Origin: Betaproteobacteria bacterium
GTDB taxonomy: Bacteria > Pseudomonadota > Gammaproteobacteria > Burkholderiales > Casimicrobiaceae
Reading direction: 5' to 3'
Assembly (NCBI GenBank): GCA_016720425.1
Contig: JADKKQ010000014.1
Span: forward strand, 1-64,000
Length of the DNA: 64,000 bases
Shown: piece by piece, positions 1 through 7,711 of the stretch
Numbering within the stretch: position 1 is the stretch's first letter
How the letters are laid out: each line of letters opens with the position of its first letter
Program-made: the position numbers and the translations under genes
The notes under the pieces: model-generated
What the model was told of the DNA's origin: nothing
Database searches by the model: none
Seen by the model: the letters and a program-made list of their open reading frames with translations, nothing else

Positions 1-400
1 TATAGAAGCGCAGGTACGTCGCCGCCGCCATCAGGGCGACGATGCCCAGCATCAGCACCAGCGTGCGATCGAGCTTCGGCCGCGTCGCCCGCGGCGATAG
101 CCGCGATCGATCACTTCCCTTAAGCCTGGCCCGATCGCCAGCGTGGCTCCGGGCGGCGATGAACAGCGCGATCAGTGCCAGTGCGACGCGCGGCCGCGAT
201 ACGGGCGCGGAAAGGAAGAGCCCGATGCGGGCGAGCGTCCGCAGCGCCGTGGCCGGCGCAAGCTTCGGCGCGTCGTCACGATCCAGCAGATTCGTGCCTC
301 CGTCGTTGTTCGGTCCTGCGGCACGGGCCGGTCTTCCGGCACCCGCGACGGTCCACGCGGCGAACGGCCCGCGGGCTCCGCGGGGTCGCGCAAGGTACAA
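1..400 (-). CDS. Partial membrane protein, cut by the left edge
   Basis: The minus strand is open from about position 400 to the edge. It reads a polar N-terminal part, then one hydrophobic segment (ALIALFIA), a basic linker, and a second hydrophobic segment (LVLMLGIVALMAAATYLRFY) that runs into the edge. The pair of segments and the LRFY ending resemble the start of multi-pass enzymes such as GT39-type glycosyltransferases, but too little is present to name a family. No ATG lies near the N-terminal end. TTG at 400-398 is the most upstream start I could find, so the start is a guess. The neighbouring aminotransferase is rich in indels, so this frame may also be damaged. Confidence 0.3.
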   Translation of the reverse strand, partial: MYLARPRGARGPFAAWTVAGAGRPARAAGPNNDGGTNLLDRDDAPKLAPATALRTLARIGLFLSAPVSRPRVALALIALFIAARSHAGDRARLKGSDRSRLSPRATRPKLDRTLVLMLGIVALMAAATYLRFY

Positions 401-455
401 TGAGCGGCTTGCAAGCCTTCCGCTCACCTCATCCACTTCCGCCACCCATCGCCAG

Positions 456-1674
456 ATCCTTGCACTCCCCCCGGCCGCCCCGCCCGCCGCCATCGAACTC
501 GCACCGCGCGACCCGATCCTCGGCTCCTCCGAAGCCTTCGTCGCCGACACCAACCCGCACAAGGTGAATCTCGGCGTCGGCGTCCACGACGACCACGGGC
601 AAGGTGCCCTTTGCTCGAGGGCGTCAAGCGGGCCGGAGCGCGAGTTCACCGCCCACGCCGCGCCCCGCGGCTATCTGCCGATCGACGGCCTCGCCGCCTA
701 CGACAAGGCGGTGCAGGCGTTGCTCTTCGGCACGGACGGCGAAATCGTTCAATCGGGACGCGCGATCATCGTGCAGGCGCTTGGCGGCACCGGCGGACTC
801 AAGGTCGGCGCCGATTTCCTGCACCGGTTCGCGCCGGAAGCGCAGGTCTGGATCAGCGACCCATCCTGGGGAGAACCACCGGGCGCTGTTCGAGGGGCCG
901 GCTTCACTCGTCAACAACTACGCTTCACTACGACCCCGCCACCCGCGGGCCTCGACTTCGCCGCCATGCAGGCGGACCCGCAGCGGATCCCGGTCCGGGT
1001 CGATCGTCGTGCTGCACGCCTGCTGCCACAACCCGACCGGCGTCGATCCCAGCGAATCGCAGTGGACTGACGATCATCGAGCTTTCGTCCGCTCGCGGGG
1101 CCTGATTCCGTTCATCGACATCGCCGTTTACCAGGGGTTCAACGAGGGCTGGAATCCGACGGCGCCGGTGCGCCGGTTCGCCGCGACGCCGGGACCGCTG
1201 TTCATCGCCAGCTCGTTCTCCAAGTCACCCGCGCTCTACGGTGAGCAGGTCGGCGCTCTGACCATCGTCGGCGCAAGCAAGGACGAAGCCGGACGCGCGT
1301 TGTCGCAACTCAAGCGGATCATCCGCACCAACTACTCGAATCCCCACGCATGGCGGCGGCTGGTGGCCTCCGTGCTCGGCAACTACCGAGCTGCGGGCGC
1401 TGGAACCGAGCTGGGCACGATGCGCGAACGCATCCACACGGTGCGCAAGATGCTCGTCGAGCGGCTCAGGCAGCTCGCACCCCAGGCCGATTTCAGCTTC
1501 GTGCTGCGGCAACGGGGCATGTTCTCTTACTCGGGGCTCACCAGGGACCAGGTCGAGCGCCTGCGGAGGGTTCTCCGTGGCGCCATCGATACCGGGCGCA
1601 TCTGCGTCGCGGCGCTCCAACTCGCACAATGTCGAGCACGTGTGGCGCAGTCGATCGCCAAGGTGATCGTCTGA
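456..1674 (+). pseudogene. Aromatic/aspartate aminotransferase, multiply frameshifted (TyrB/AspC type)
   Basis: The pieces belong to a class I PLP-dependent aminotransferase that would transfer amino groups between aromatic or dicarboxylic amino acids and 2-oxo acids. Recognisable blocks occur in order but in different frames: FVADTNPHKVNLGVGV near the N-terminus, HACCHNPTGVD (substrate/PLP pocket), and SSFSKSPALYGEQVGAL carrying the PLP lysine. Near the end a short out-of-frame stretch reads NSHNVEHV, expected for the C-terminal helix. At least four shifts are needed, several of them one extra base in a G or T run (for example GGGG after TGG near 870 and TTT near 611). The codon where the start is expected, at 456, is ATC. 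Either the gene is decayed or this part of the assembly is poor; the strong residual identity favours the latter. Confidence 0.75.
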
Positions 1675-1900
1675 CCGTCGCCGGTGCCATGACGATCGCC
1701 GCGGCGCCGCCCGGCGTCGAGCGTTCGACTCCCGCGCCGGCGCTCGGTCCTCGGTGCCGGCGGCGCGGTGCTCCCTTCGTCGCCCTTCACGTTCGCCGTG
1801 TGGCTGGCACCCGGCCTGCGCCGCCTGGGCGCAGCACGCCCTGTTAACCTATGCGAGATGATCATCCTGACCTTCGTTGGCGCCTGCACTGGGCTTCACG

Positions 1901-2113
1901 ATGAAGACGCCGGCAATGACCGAGCGCGAGCGGTGGACGTGGATGGGCTGGTCGGTCGTGCCGGCGCTGGCCGCCTGGGGCGCCGGCATGCTGCCGTTTC
2001 GCGTCGCCGTCGCGCTGCTCGTTGCCACGTTCGTCGTCCACCTCGCGCTCGATCACCGACTGGCCCGCTTTCTGGCCTTCCGGCGTGGTACCTGCGGTTG
2101 CGACGGCTGCTGA
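1901..2113 (+). CDS. Small predicted membrane protein, unknown function
   Basis: This frame encodes 70 residues. A charged N-terminus (MTERERW is inside it) is followed by two hydrophobic stretches, roughly residues 12-27 and 28-42, then a basic tail ending in a Cys-rich CGCDGC. This is the pattern of a two-helix inner-membrane peptide. I do not recognise a family. It lies between the damaged aminotransferase and the tRNA-Gly promoter with no obvious partner. ATG 1901 was chosen because the residues upstream of it in the same frame do not look coding. Codon bias agrees with a coding frame, but a chance ORF in GC-rich DNA cannot be excluded. Confidence 0.4.
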   Translation: MKTPAMTERERWTWMGWSVVPALAAWGAGMLPFRVAVALLVATFVVHLALDHRLARFLAFRRGTCGCDGC

Positions 2114-2241
2114 CCGCCGTCGTCTGCTCCGCTGCTCGCCTGCGCCGCGGTGCGCTGACCGCAGGCAACGCGGCGACAGGCGTGCCCACGCGCCGCGGCA
2201 CCTGACGCCCCCGCGCCGACGGGGGGTAACAGCACCGTGCT

Positions 2242-2268
2242 TTGACAGGGGGACTTTTTCGCTATAAT
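2242..2268 (+). promoter_or_regulatory. Sigma-70 type promoter of the tRNA-Gly/tRNA-Cys unit
   Basis: TTGACA at 2242-2247 and TATAAT at 2263-2268 both match the consensus exactly, with a short 15-nt spacer containing a T5 run. The -10 element ends 16 nt before the tRNA-Gly gene, the distance expected for a stable-RNA promoter. Confidence 0.8.
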
Positions 2269-2284
2269 GCACAGGCTGTCTCAC

Positions 2285-2359
2285 GCGGGAATAGCCCGGT
2301 TGGGAGAGCGCAACCTTGCCAAGGTTGAGGTCGGGAGTTCGAGACTCGCTTCCCGCCCA
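2285..2359 (+). tRNA. tRNA-Gly(GCC), with atypical arms
   Basis: The acceptor stem GCGGGAA (2285-2291) pairs with TTCCCGC (2350-2356). The anticodon stem-loop CAACC-TTGCCAA-GGTTG gives anticodon GCC. Oddities: the D-stem has a C opposite A, the T-stem has a G-G mismatch, and only CCA follows the acceptor stem, so the discriminator base appears to be missing. The order Gly-Cys is a common proteobacterial arrangement. The defects could be sequencing errors, as in nearby genes, or the gene may be weakened. Confidence 0.8.
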
Positions 2360-2371
2360 AATTTCCACAGG

Positions 2372-2409
2372 GGAGAGCCCACAGGCAAGACGCAGGCGGC
2401 TCTCCTTTT
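2372..2409 (+). terminator. Rho-independent terminator-like hairpin after tRNA-Gly
   Basis: GGAGAGCC at 2372-2379 pairs perfectly with GGCTCTCC at 2398-2405 and is followed by TTTTC. It lies between tRNA-Gly and tRNA-Cys, so it may lower read-through into tRNA-Cys or act as a processing site instead of a full stop. Confidence 0.55.
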
Positions 2410-2452
2410 CGTTACTGACTTGCCGCCGCGGCCGTGGTCGGCGGCCGCTCCT

Positions 2453-2526
2453 GGCGGGGTGGCAGAGTGGTCATGCAGCGGCCTGCAAAGCCGTCCACGC
2501 CGGTTCGATTCCGACCCCCGCCTCCA
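2453..2526 (+). tRNA. tRNA-Cys(GCA)
   Basis: Acceptor GGCGGGG (2453-2459) pairs with CCCCGCC (2516-2522), followed by discriminator T and an encoded CCA. The anticodon loop CTGCAAA gives GCA, and the T-arm GCCGG-TTCGATT-CCGAC is regular. All arms are intact, in contrast to the preceding tRNA-Gly. Confidence 0.95.
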
Positions 2527-2537
2527 ACAGCCCGGCA

Positions 2538-3008
2538 TCAGCGGCCTTCCACGATCTGCTTCGTGATGGCGCGCACGCGATCCTCGTCGCCCGGCACGAT
2601 GCCGGCGTCGCGATTGAGCGAGAGCGTGTACACCCCGCCCTTGCCGGCCCCGGTAAAGGAGAGTTGCTCCCTTCGCACGAACGAGAATGCACTGGCTCCG
2701 AGCGCGGGCTCGTCCTTCACCGTCATTCCCGGCTCGTTCGCGTTGGCGGCCAGCATCTTGCGCATCGCCATCCCGCTGGCGGCCCGCGGCGGCTCGACGA
2801 TCAGCGTGAGGTTGGATTTGCGGTCCTTGCTCCACATGTCGCAGATCGTGTTGCTGCCGGACTTCAGGGCTTCGGCTCTCGCGCCGGCGAAGCCGCTCAG
2901 TGACGCCCCCTGCAACGTCATGGTGGCGCAAGGATCCTGTGCCCACGCCCCGCCACTCGCTGCCAGCAGTGCACCGAGACCCATGACCGCACCGAGCTCT
3001 CGCCTCAC
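2538..3008 (-). CDS. Secreted protein of unknown function (156 aa)
   Basis: The product begins with an export signal (hydrophobic core GAVMGLGALLAASGG, likely cleavage after GAWAQ). The mature part of about 130 residues holds two cysteines (DPC and TIC) that could form one disulfide, and no membrane helix, so a periplasmic location is likely. The start is GTG 3008, preceded by a good ribosome binding site (GGAGGG, 7-8 nt upstream). The C-terminal half (KGGVYTLSLNRDAGIVPGDE) suggests a soluble beta-rich domain. I recognise no family. It is transcribed towards the tRNA pair and away from the ROK gene. Confidence 0.6.
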   Translation of the reverse strand: MRRELGAVMGLGALLAASGGAWAQDPCATMTLQGASLSGFAGARAEALKSGSNTICDMWSKDRKSNLTLIVEPPRAASGMAMRKMLAANANEPGMTVKDEPALGASAFSFVRREQLSFTGAGKGGVYTLSLNRDAGIVPGDEDRVRAITKQIVEGR

Positions 3009-3094
3009 GTCCCACCCTCCGGTAGTCGCCCGGCAGAAAATCTAGCACACACCGGAGGGCGCGTGTCCTCGTGAACTTCGGCCTCCCGAGCGGT

Positions 3095-4384
3095 TCAGAT
3101 CACGCCCGGGCGAGGTGTTGCAAAGCCCGTCTCTCCCGACGTCGCTGCGAGCGCGAGCTGCAGTTTGTTATCCAGGACGCGGCACGCTGCGCCAAGGGCG
3201 CCCACATAGTCCCCCAACTGTCCGCGCTCGATCGTCACCACCTCGAACGCGTCCGGCATGGCCCACCGCGCCGCCTCCTCGCGGATGAGATCGACCAGCG
3301 GGCCGTCGACGAGACCGATCGGCCCCCCGATGACGACCTTGTCGGGATTGAGCGAGGTGATGATGTTCGCGGCACCGAGACCGAGAAAGTGCGCCGCCTC
3401 CGCCACGCACTCGAGCGCCAGTTCGTCACCCGCGGCGGCCGCGAGGCACACCGCTTCGCCCGCTATCCGAGAATCCCTCCTGGCCGAGGACGACCGGCCG
3501 ACCGCTGGGGAAAGCTGTGCTGCCAGCGACGAGACCCGTCCGGAGTCGATGCGCGCGGCGGCGCGTGCGCCCATCGCGCTGCCCGAGGAATACACCTGGA
3601 GGCAGCCGCGCTTGCCGCAGCCGCAAACCGGCCCCGAGGTGTCCATGACGACGTGGCCGATCTCCCCGGCGCTGTAGCTGCTGCCGTTCATCAACACGCC
3701 GTCGTTGATGAAGGCCGCGCTGATCCCGGTGCCGATGCCGATGTAGACCAGGCTGTGCACGCCGCGCCCGGCGCCGAACCTCGCCTCGGCGAGGCCGCTG
3801 GCGCGATTGCGATTGATGAGCAGCGCTTCGAGCCCGAGCGCCTTCTCGACCGCCTCGCCGACGGCCACGGACTTCCAGCACAAGTCGTCGGCGCGGACGA
3901 TGATGCCCCGATCGCAGTCCACCAGCCCGGGCGCCCCGATGCCGACGGCGGGCAGGATGCCCTCGGGGATGCCCGCGATGAAGCCGCGCAGGCCGGAGAC
4001 GAGGCTGTCGAGAAAGGCGTCGGGGTCGGCGCCATCGACACCCAGGGTCTCGCTCCTGACGATCGCGCCCTTGAGGTCCGTCGCGACGAACGACCATCGG
4101 CCCGAGTGATACTCGGCGCCAAGAGCACGCCAGCGCGAGTCGTCCAGATCGAGGTCGATGCCCGGCCTGCCGCGCCCCTTCCTCCGGGCGCTCTTCTCCG
4201 CCACCAGACCCAGGCTCATCAGCTTGCCCACAATGGTCGAGATCGTCGTCCGGCTCAAGCCGAGCCGGCGCGCGACGGCCGCGCGGGAGCGCGCGCTGCC
4301 CACACCGACCACCGAGAGCACCGCCTCGGTGTTGACCGCGTCCGGAACGGCCGTAGTGCGTTCTCGTCTCGTCGCTGGTTCCAT
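3095..4384 (-). CDS. ROK-family transcriptional regulator (NagC/XylR type)
   Basis: This is a cytoplasmic sugar-responsive DNA-binding protein of 429 residues, a full-length ROK repressor size. A winged helix-turn-helix occupies about residues 20-75 (SRAAVARRLGLSRTTISTIV), with a basic linker GRGRPG after it. The ROK sugar-kinase-like domain carries GIGAPG near 150 and GIGTGIS near 215. The zinc motif reads CGCGKRGC around 250-262; the Glu that usually follows is Gln here (GCLQ). ROK regulators typically bind a sugar or amino-sugar phosphate. It is divergent from the enolase/ABC run, so it probably represses that operon and perhaps the facing nagA/nagB genes. Ligand unknown. Confidence 0.88.
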   Translation of the reverse strand: MEPATRRERTTAVPDAVNTEAVLSVVGVGSARSRAAVARRLGLSRTTISTIVGKLMSLGLVAEKSARRKGRGRPGIDLDLDDSRWRALGAEYHSGRWSFVATDLKGAIVRSETLGVDGADPDAFLDSLVSGLRGFIAGIPEGILPAVGIGAPGLVDCDRGIIVRADDLCWKSVAVGEAVEKALGLEALLINRNRASGLAEARFGAGRGVHSLVYIGIGTGISAAFINDGVLMNGSSYSAGEIGHVVMDTSGPVCGCGKRGCLQVYSSGSAMGARAAARIDSGRVSSLAAQLSPAVGRSSSARRDSRIAGEAVCLAAAAGDELALECVAEAAHFLGLGAANIITSLNPDKVVIGGPIGLVDGPLVDLIREEAARWAMPDAFEVVTIERGQLGDYVGALGAACRVLDNKLQLALAATSGETGFATPRPGVI

Positions 4385-4573
4385 GGCGGTGGCTGGCAGC
4401 GCTACGCGTGGTCAATCGCGCCCGCGCAAGTGCAAATCCGCACCGGTCGCGGGCGATCGGGAATGGAAGGGATTGCGTCACCTTGGCAAGCCCGGTGACG
4501 TCGTCGCCCACCGCAACCTGAAGGTCGGGACGACGACCGCTTTCGAGGCACGAATTGTGTTTTGTAAAGCAAG

Positions 4574-4601
4574 TTGACATATTACCGCGCCATGGTATCG
4601 T
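4574..4601 (+). promoter_or_regulatory. Promoter of the enolase/ABC-transporter operon
   Basis: TTGACA at 4574-4579, 16-nt spacer, TATCGT at 4596-4601. The -10 box ends only 6 nt before the ATG at 4608, so the transcript may be leaderless or nearly so, and no clear Shine-Dalgarno is present. Two CCATGG copies (4590-4595 and 4606-4611) flank the -10 box. The AT-rich upstream stretch TTTGTAAAGCAA (4561-4572) could hold the ROK operator. Confidence 0.5.
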
Positions 4602-4607
4602 AGGTCC

Positions 4608-6017
4608 ATGGCTCACGGTAACGACGTCCGGGTCCGGAACGTCACCCTCTATTACCTGCCCATCAAGACGCGGTTGCCCCTCAAGTTCGGGCCCGAGACG
4701 ACCACGCACACGACCTGCGCCCGCGCGCTCGTCCGGGTCGAGAACCGAAGCGGCGCGATCGCGGAAGGCTGGGGCGAGACGCCGCTCAGCGTCGCCTGGG
4801 TGTGGCCATCGACGCTCGGCTACGAGACACGGCTGGCGGCGATGCAGGAGTTCACCGCGCTGGTCGGGACCGCGTGGGCGCAATCCGGCGAATGGGGCCA
4901 TCCGCTGGAGATCGGGCACCTGTTCGTCCAGGAGCGGCTGCCCGCGCTGCATCGTGGCTTCAACGACGCGCGCGTCGCGGCGGGCGAGCCGGCGATGCCC
5001 TGGCTCGCGGCCCTCGTCTGCTCCTCGGCGTTCGACATCGCGACCCACGACGCGTACGGCATCCTCCACCGAATGCCGAGCTTCGCGACCTATGGCGCCG
5101 ATTACATGAACCGGGACCTCGGCTGGTACTACGGTCCCGAGTATGCCGATCGCTTCGCCGGACGCTACCCGCAGGAGTTCTTCGCCCGGCCGGTGCCGAA
5201 ATCCCTGCCGGCATGGCACCTGGTCGGCGGCAAGGACCTGCTGCTGCCCGCCGAGGCCACGGGTGCCGAGCCCGACGACGGCTATCCGGTGTTCCTGCCG
5301 GACTGGATCGAGCGCGACGGCCTGCAGTGCCTCAAGGTCAAGCTCACCGGAACCGACGCCGAGTGGGACTACGCCCGCATGTGCGCCGTCGGACGGATCG
5401 CCATCGAACGCGACGTGCTCTGGCTCTCCGCCGACTTCAACTGCACGGTCCTCGATCCGGCCTACGTGAACGAGATCCTCGACCGGTTGCTGGTCGCGGA
5501 ACCGCGCATCTACGCGATGATCCTCTACGTCGAGCAGCCGTTTCCCTACGACCTCGAGAACCATCGCATCGACGTCCACTCGGTGAGCGCGCGCAAGCCG
5601 CTGTTCATGGACGAAAGCGCGCACGACTGGAAACACGTCGCCCTGGGCAGGACGCTGGGCTGGACGGGGGTCGCGCTCAAGACCTGCAAGACGCTCACCG
5701 GCGCCCTCCTGAGCCTGTGCTGGGCCAGGACCGCAGGGATGACGCTGATGGTCCAGGATCTGACCAACCCGATGCTGGCGCAGGTCTCCCACCTTCTCCT
5801 CGCCGCCCACGCGGGGACGATCATGGGCGTCGAGACCAATGCCATGCAGTTCTACCCCGACGCCTCGGCGCCCGAGGAAGCGGTGCATCCGGGGATGTTC
5901 AGGCGGAGGATGGGCCGGGTCTCGCTCGAGTCCCTGGGCCACGAGGGCATGGGTTACCGGGTCGGCGAGATCGCCCGCTCGCTGCCCGCCCCTTCCTTGA
6001 CGAGCGGCGCAACATGA
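4608..6017 (+). CDS. Enolase-superfamily enzyme (mandelate racemase/muconate lactonizing type)
   Basis: The 469-residue cytoplasmic enzyme would abstract a proton next to a carboxylate on an acid-sugar-like substrate. The superfamily catalytic residues are visible in order: KVK near residue 243, the metal-binding Asp in SADFN near 274, Glu in EQPF near 308, Asp-Glu in DES near 335, and the second Lys in KTCK near 357. The N-terminal capping domain covers about residues 8-150. It is longer than typical members (about 370-400) because of an insertion around 150-235. It opens an operon whose next ATG overlaps its stop (ATGA at 6014-6017). Substrate cannot be read from the sequence; context suggests an amino-sugar or inositol-like acid. 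Confidence 0.85.
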   Translation: MAHGNDVRVRNVTLYYLPIKTRLPLKFGPETTTHTTCARALVRVENRSGAIAEGWGETPLSVAWVWPSTLGYETRLAAMQEFTALVGTAWAQSGEWGHPLEIGHLFVQERLPALHRGFNDARVAAGEPAMPWLAALVCSSAFDIATHDAYGILHRMPSFATYGADYMNRDLGWYYGPEYADRFAGRYPQEFFARPVPKSLPAWHLVGGKDLLLPAEATGAEPDDGYPVFLPDWIERDGLQCLKVKLTGTDAEWDYARMCAVGRIAIERDVLWLSADFNCTVLDPAYVNEILDRLLVAEPRIYAMILYVEQPFPYDLENHRIDVHSVSARKPLFMDESAHDWKHVALGRTLGWTGVALKTCKTLTGALLSLCWARTAGMTLMVQDLTNPMLAQVSHLLLAAHAGTIMGVETNAMQFYPDASAPEEAVHPGMFRRRMGRVSLESLGHEGMGYRVGEIARSLPAPSLTSGAT

Positions 6018-6868
6018 GCGCGAAGGGCCGCCTCGAGCGCGAATACCTTCGTTCCCAGCACGAAGATAGTCCGATGAGCGGCACGGCACGGCTGGCGCGG
6101 GGGCTGTTGCCCAAGCTTCTCTACGCGGCGATCGTGATCGCGCTCTGGCAGACGGCGATCGTCGTGCTGGAGCTGAAGGAATTCCTCGTCCCCTCGCCGC
6201 TGGCCGTGTTCAACGCCCTGTTCTCGCCCGAGACGGCGGCGCAATACCAGTGGTGGACGCACATCGGGACGACGCTGGGCGAGATCCTCGCGGCCTTCGT
6301 CTTCACCGCCGTGTTCGGTTTCGTCCTCGCGCTGCTGATCACCTGGTCGGACATCGTGCGCGGCATCGCCATGCCCGTGATCGCGGTGTTCAACTCGCTG
6401 CCCAAGATCGCCCTCGCCCCGCTCTTCCTCATCTGGTTCGGGTACGGCTTCACCGCCAACGTCACCATCGCCATCCTGGTCGCCTTCTTCCCGGTCGTCC
6501 TCAACACCACGACCGGACTCGACGACGTGGACGAGGATCTGCTCGACCTCGTGCGTTACCTGCACGCCTCCAAGCTCCAGGTCTTCCTCAAGATACGGAT
6601 CCCGATGTCCCTGCCTTACGTCGTCTCGGGTCTCAAGATCAGTGCGACGCTGTCGGTGGTCGGCGCGATCGTCGGGGAGTTCGTCGCCTCGAGCCAGGGC
6701 CTCGGCTTCCTGATCAAGGACTCCCAGGCCATGATGAACACGCCGCCGATGTTCGCGAGCCTCATCCTGATCTCCTGCATCGGCCTCGGCCTGTTCGCCG
6801 CCATCGCCGCGCTGGAGAAGATCTTCATGCCCTGGAATCGGAGCCCGGCCGAGGGAGGTTCGCGATGA
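6014..6868 (+). CDS. ABC transporter permease, NitT/TauT type (first of two)
   Basis: This is an inner-membrane permease of 284 residues with about six transmembrane helices (the first at about 32-50). The EAA-type cytoplasmic loop contacting the ATPase includes LLDLVRYLHASKLQVFLKIR near residue 180. It belongs to the BPD_transp_1 family in the SsuC/TauC group. Its start overlaps the enolase-type gene (ATGA). A second ATG at 6074 (MSGTARLARG) is a plausible alternative, since the residues before it are not hydrophobic. It is paralogous to the next gene, sharing the LKISATLSVVGAIVGEF-type segment, so the two probably form a heterodimeric channel. Confidence 0.88.
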   Translation: MSAKGRLEREYLRSQHEDSPMSGTARLARGLLPKLLYAAIVIALWQTAIVVLELKEFLVPSPLAVFNALFSPETAAQYQWWTHIGTTLGEILAAFVFTAVFGFVLALLITWSDIVRGIAMPVIAVFNSLPKIALAPLFLIWFGYGFTANVTIAILVAFFPVVLNTTTGLDDVDEDLLDLVRYLHASKLQVFLKIRIPMSLPYVVSGLKISATLSVVGAIVGEFVASSQGLGFLIKDSQAMMNTPPMFASLILISCIGLGLFAAIAALEKIFMPWNRSPAEGGSR

Positions 6869-7647
6869 GCCTCGCCACCCTCGCCCCGAAGCTCAAGACG
6901 CCCGCCGTCATCCTGGCCATCCTCGCTATCTGGCAGGGAGCCGTGGGGCTGTTCGAGATCCGCGAATTCATCCTGCCCACGCCGCTCTCCGCGCTCGAGC
7001 ACCTCTTCCTGCCGCAGCCGGACGCCAACTACAACTGGATGGTGCACATCCGGGCGACCCTGCTCGAGATCGGCCTTTCCTTCGTCATCACCTCGGTCGT
7101 CGGCATCTCCATCGCCATCGCCCTGGCGTGGAGCGAAGCGAGCCGCAAGGTGAGCATGCCGCTGTTCGTGTTCGTGAACTCCCTGCCCATCATCGCCATC
7201 GCCCCGATTCTCGTCCTCTGGTCGGGCTACGGGCTCAAGACCAACATCCTCATCGCCTTCCTGGTGTCCTTCTTTCCGGTGGTCATCAACACGCTCGCGG
7301 GCCTCGCCGCCATCGAGGAGGAACTGCTGGACCTCGTGAAATACCTGCACGGCACCAAGCTGCAGGTCTTCCTCAAGCTGCGGATCCCCAATTCCCTCCC
7401 CTACATCTTCACCGGCCTCAAGATCTGCTCGACGATGTGCGTCGTGGGCGCGATCGTCGGCGAGTTCATTGCCTCCGACCGGGGCCTCGGCTACATCATC
7501 ATCAATTCGCAGTACACGATGGATTCCCCGCCCATCTACGCGGGGCTCATGCTCGTCTCGCTGTTCGGCGTCTCGTTGTTCGGTCTCGTCGGCCTGGCGG
7601 AGAGGATTCTCATGCCGTGGGCACGACGAGGTGTCGCGGAGAAGTGA
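6865..7647 (+). CDS. ABC transporter permease, NitT/TauT type (second of two)
   Basis: This is the partner permease of 260 residues with the same helix plan as its neighbour. The EAA loop includes LLDLVKYLHGTKLQVFLKLR, nearly identical to the upstream paralogue, while the remaining segments have diverged. NitT/TauT systems usually encode a single permease that homodimerises, so tandem non-identical permeases point to a duplicated, specialised pair. The start ATG 6865 overlaps the stop of the first permease (ATGA), indicating translational coupling. The binding protein follows after 64 nt. Confidence 0.88.
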   Translation: MSLATLAPKLKTPAVILAILAIWQGAVGLFEIREFILPTPLSALEHLFLPQPDANYNWMVHIRATLLEIGLSFVITSVVGISIAIALAWSEASRKVSMPLFVFVNSLPIIAIAPILVLWSGYGLKTNILIAFLVSFFPVVINTLAGLAAIEEELLDLVKYLHGTKLQVFLKLRIPNSLPYIFTGLKICSTMCVVGAIVGEFIASDRGLGYIIINSQYTMDSPPIYAGLMLVSLFGVSLFGLVGLAERILMPWARRGVAEK

Positions 7648-7711
7648 TCCGGAATCGACGTGCCCAATCGGCGGGCGCGCGATTTCTTTTTCTCGAGAAG
7701 GAGGACTGCAT

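Noticed and set aside
3426..6089. An 887-codon minus-strand open frame spanning the ROK gene and enolase-type gene
   Set aside because: It covers two genes with clear catalytic or HTH motifs in other frames; composition is typical of a shadow frame.
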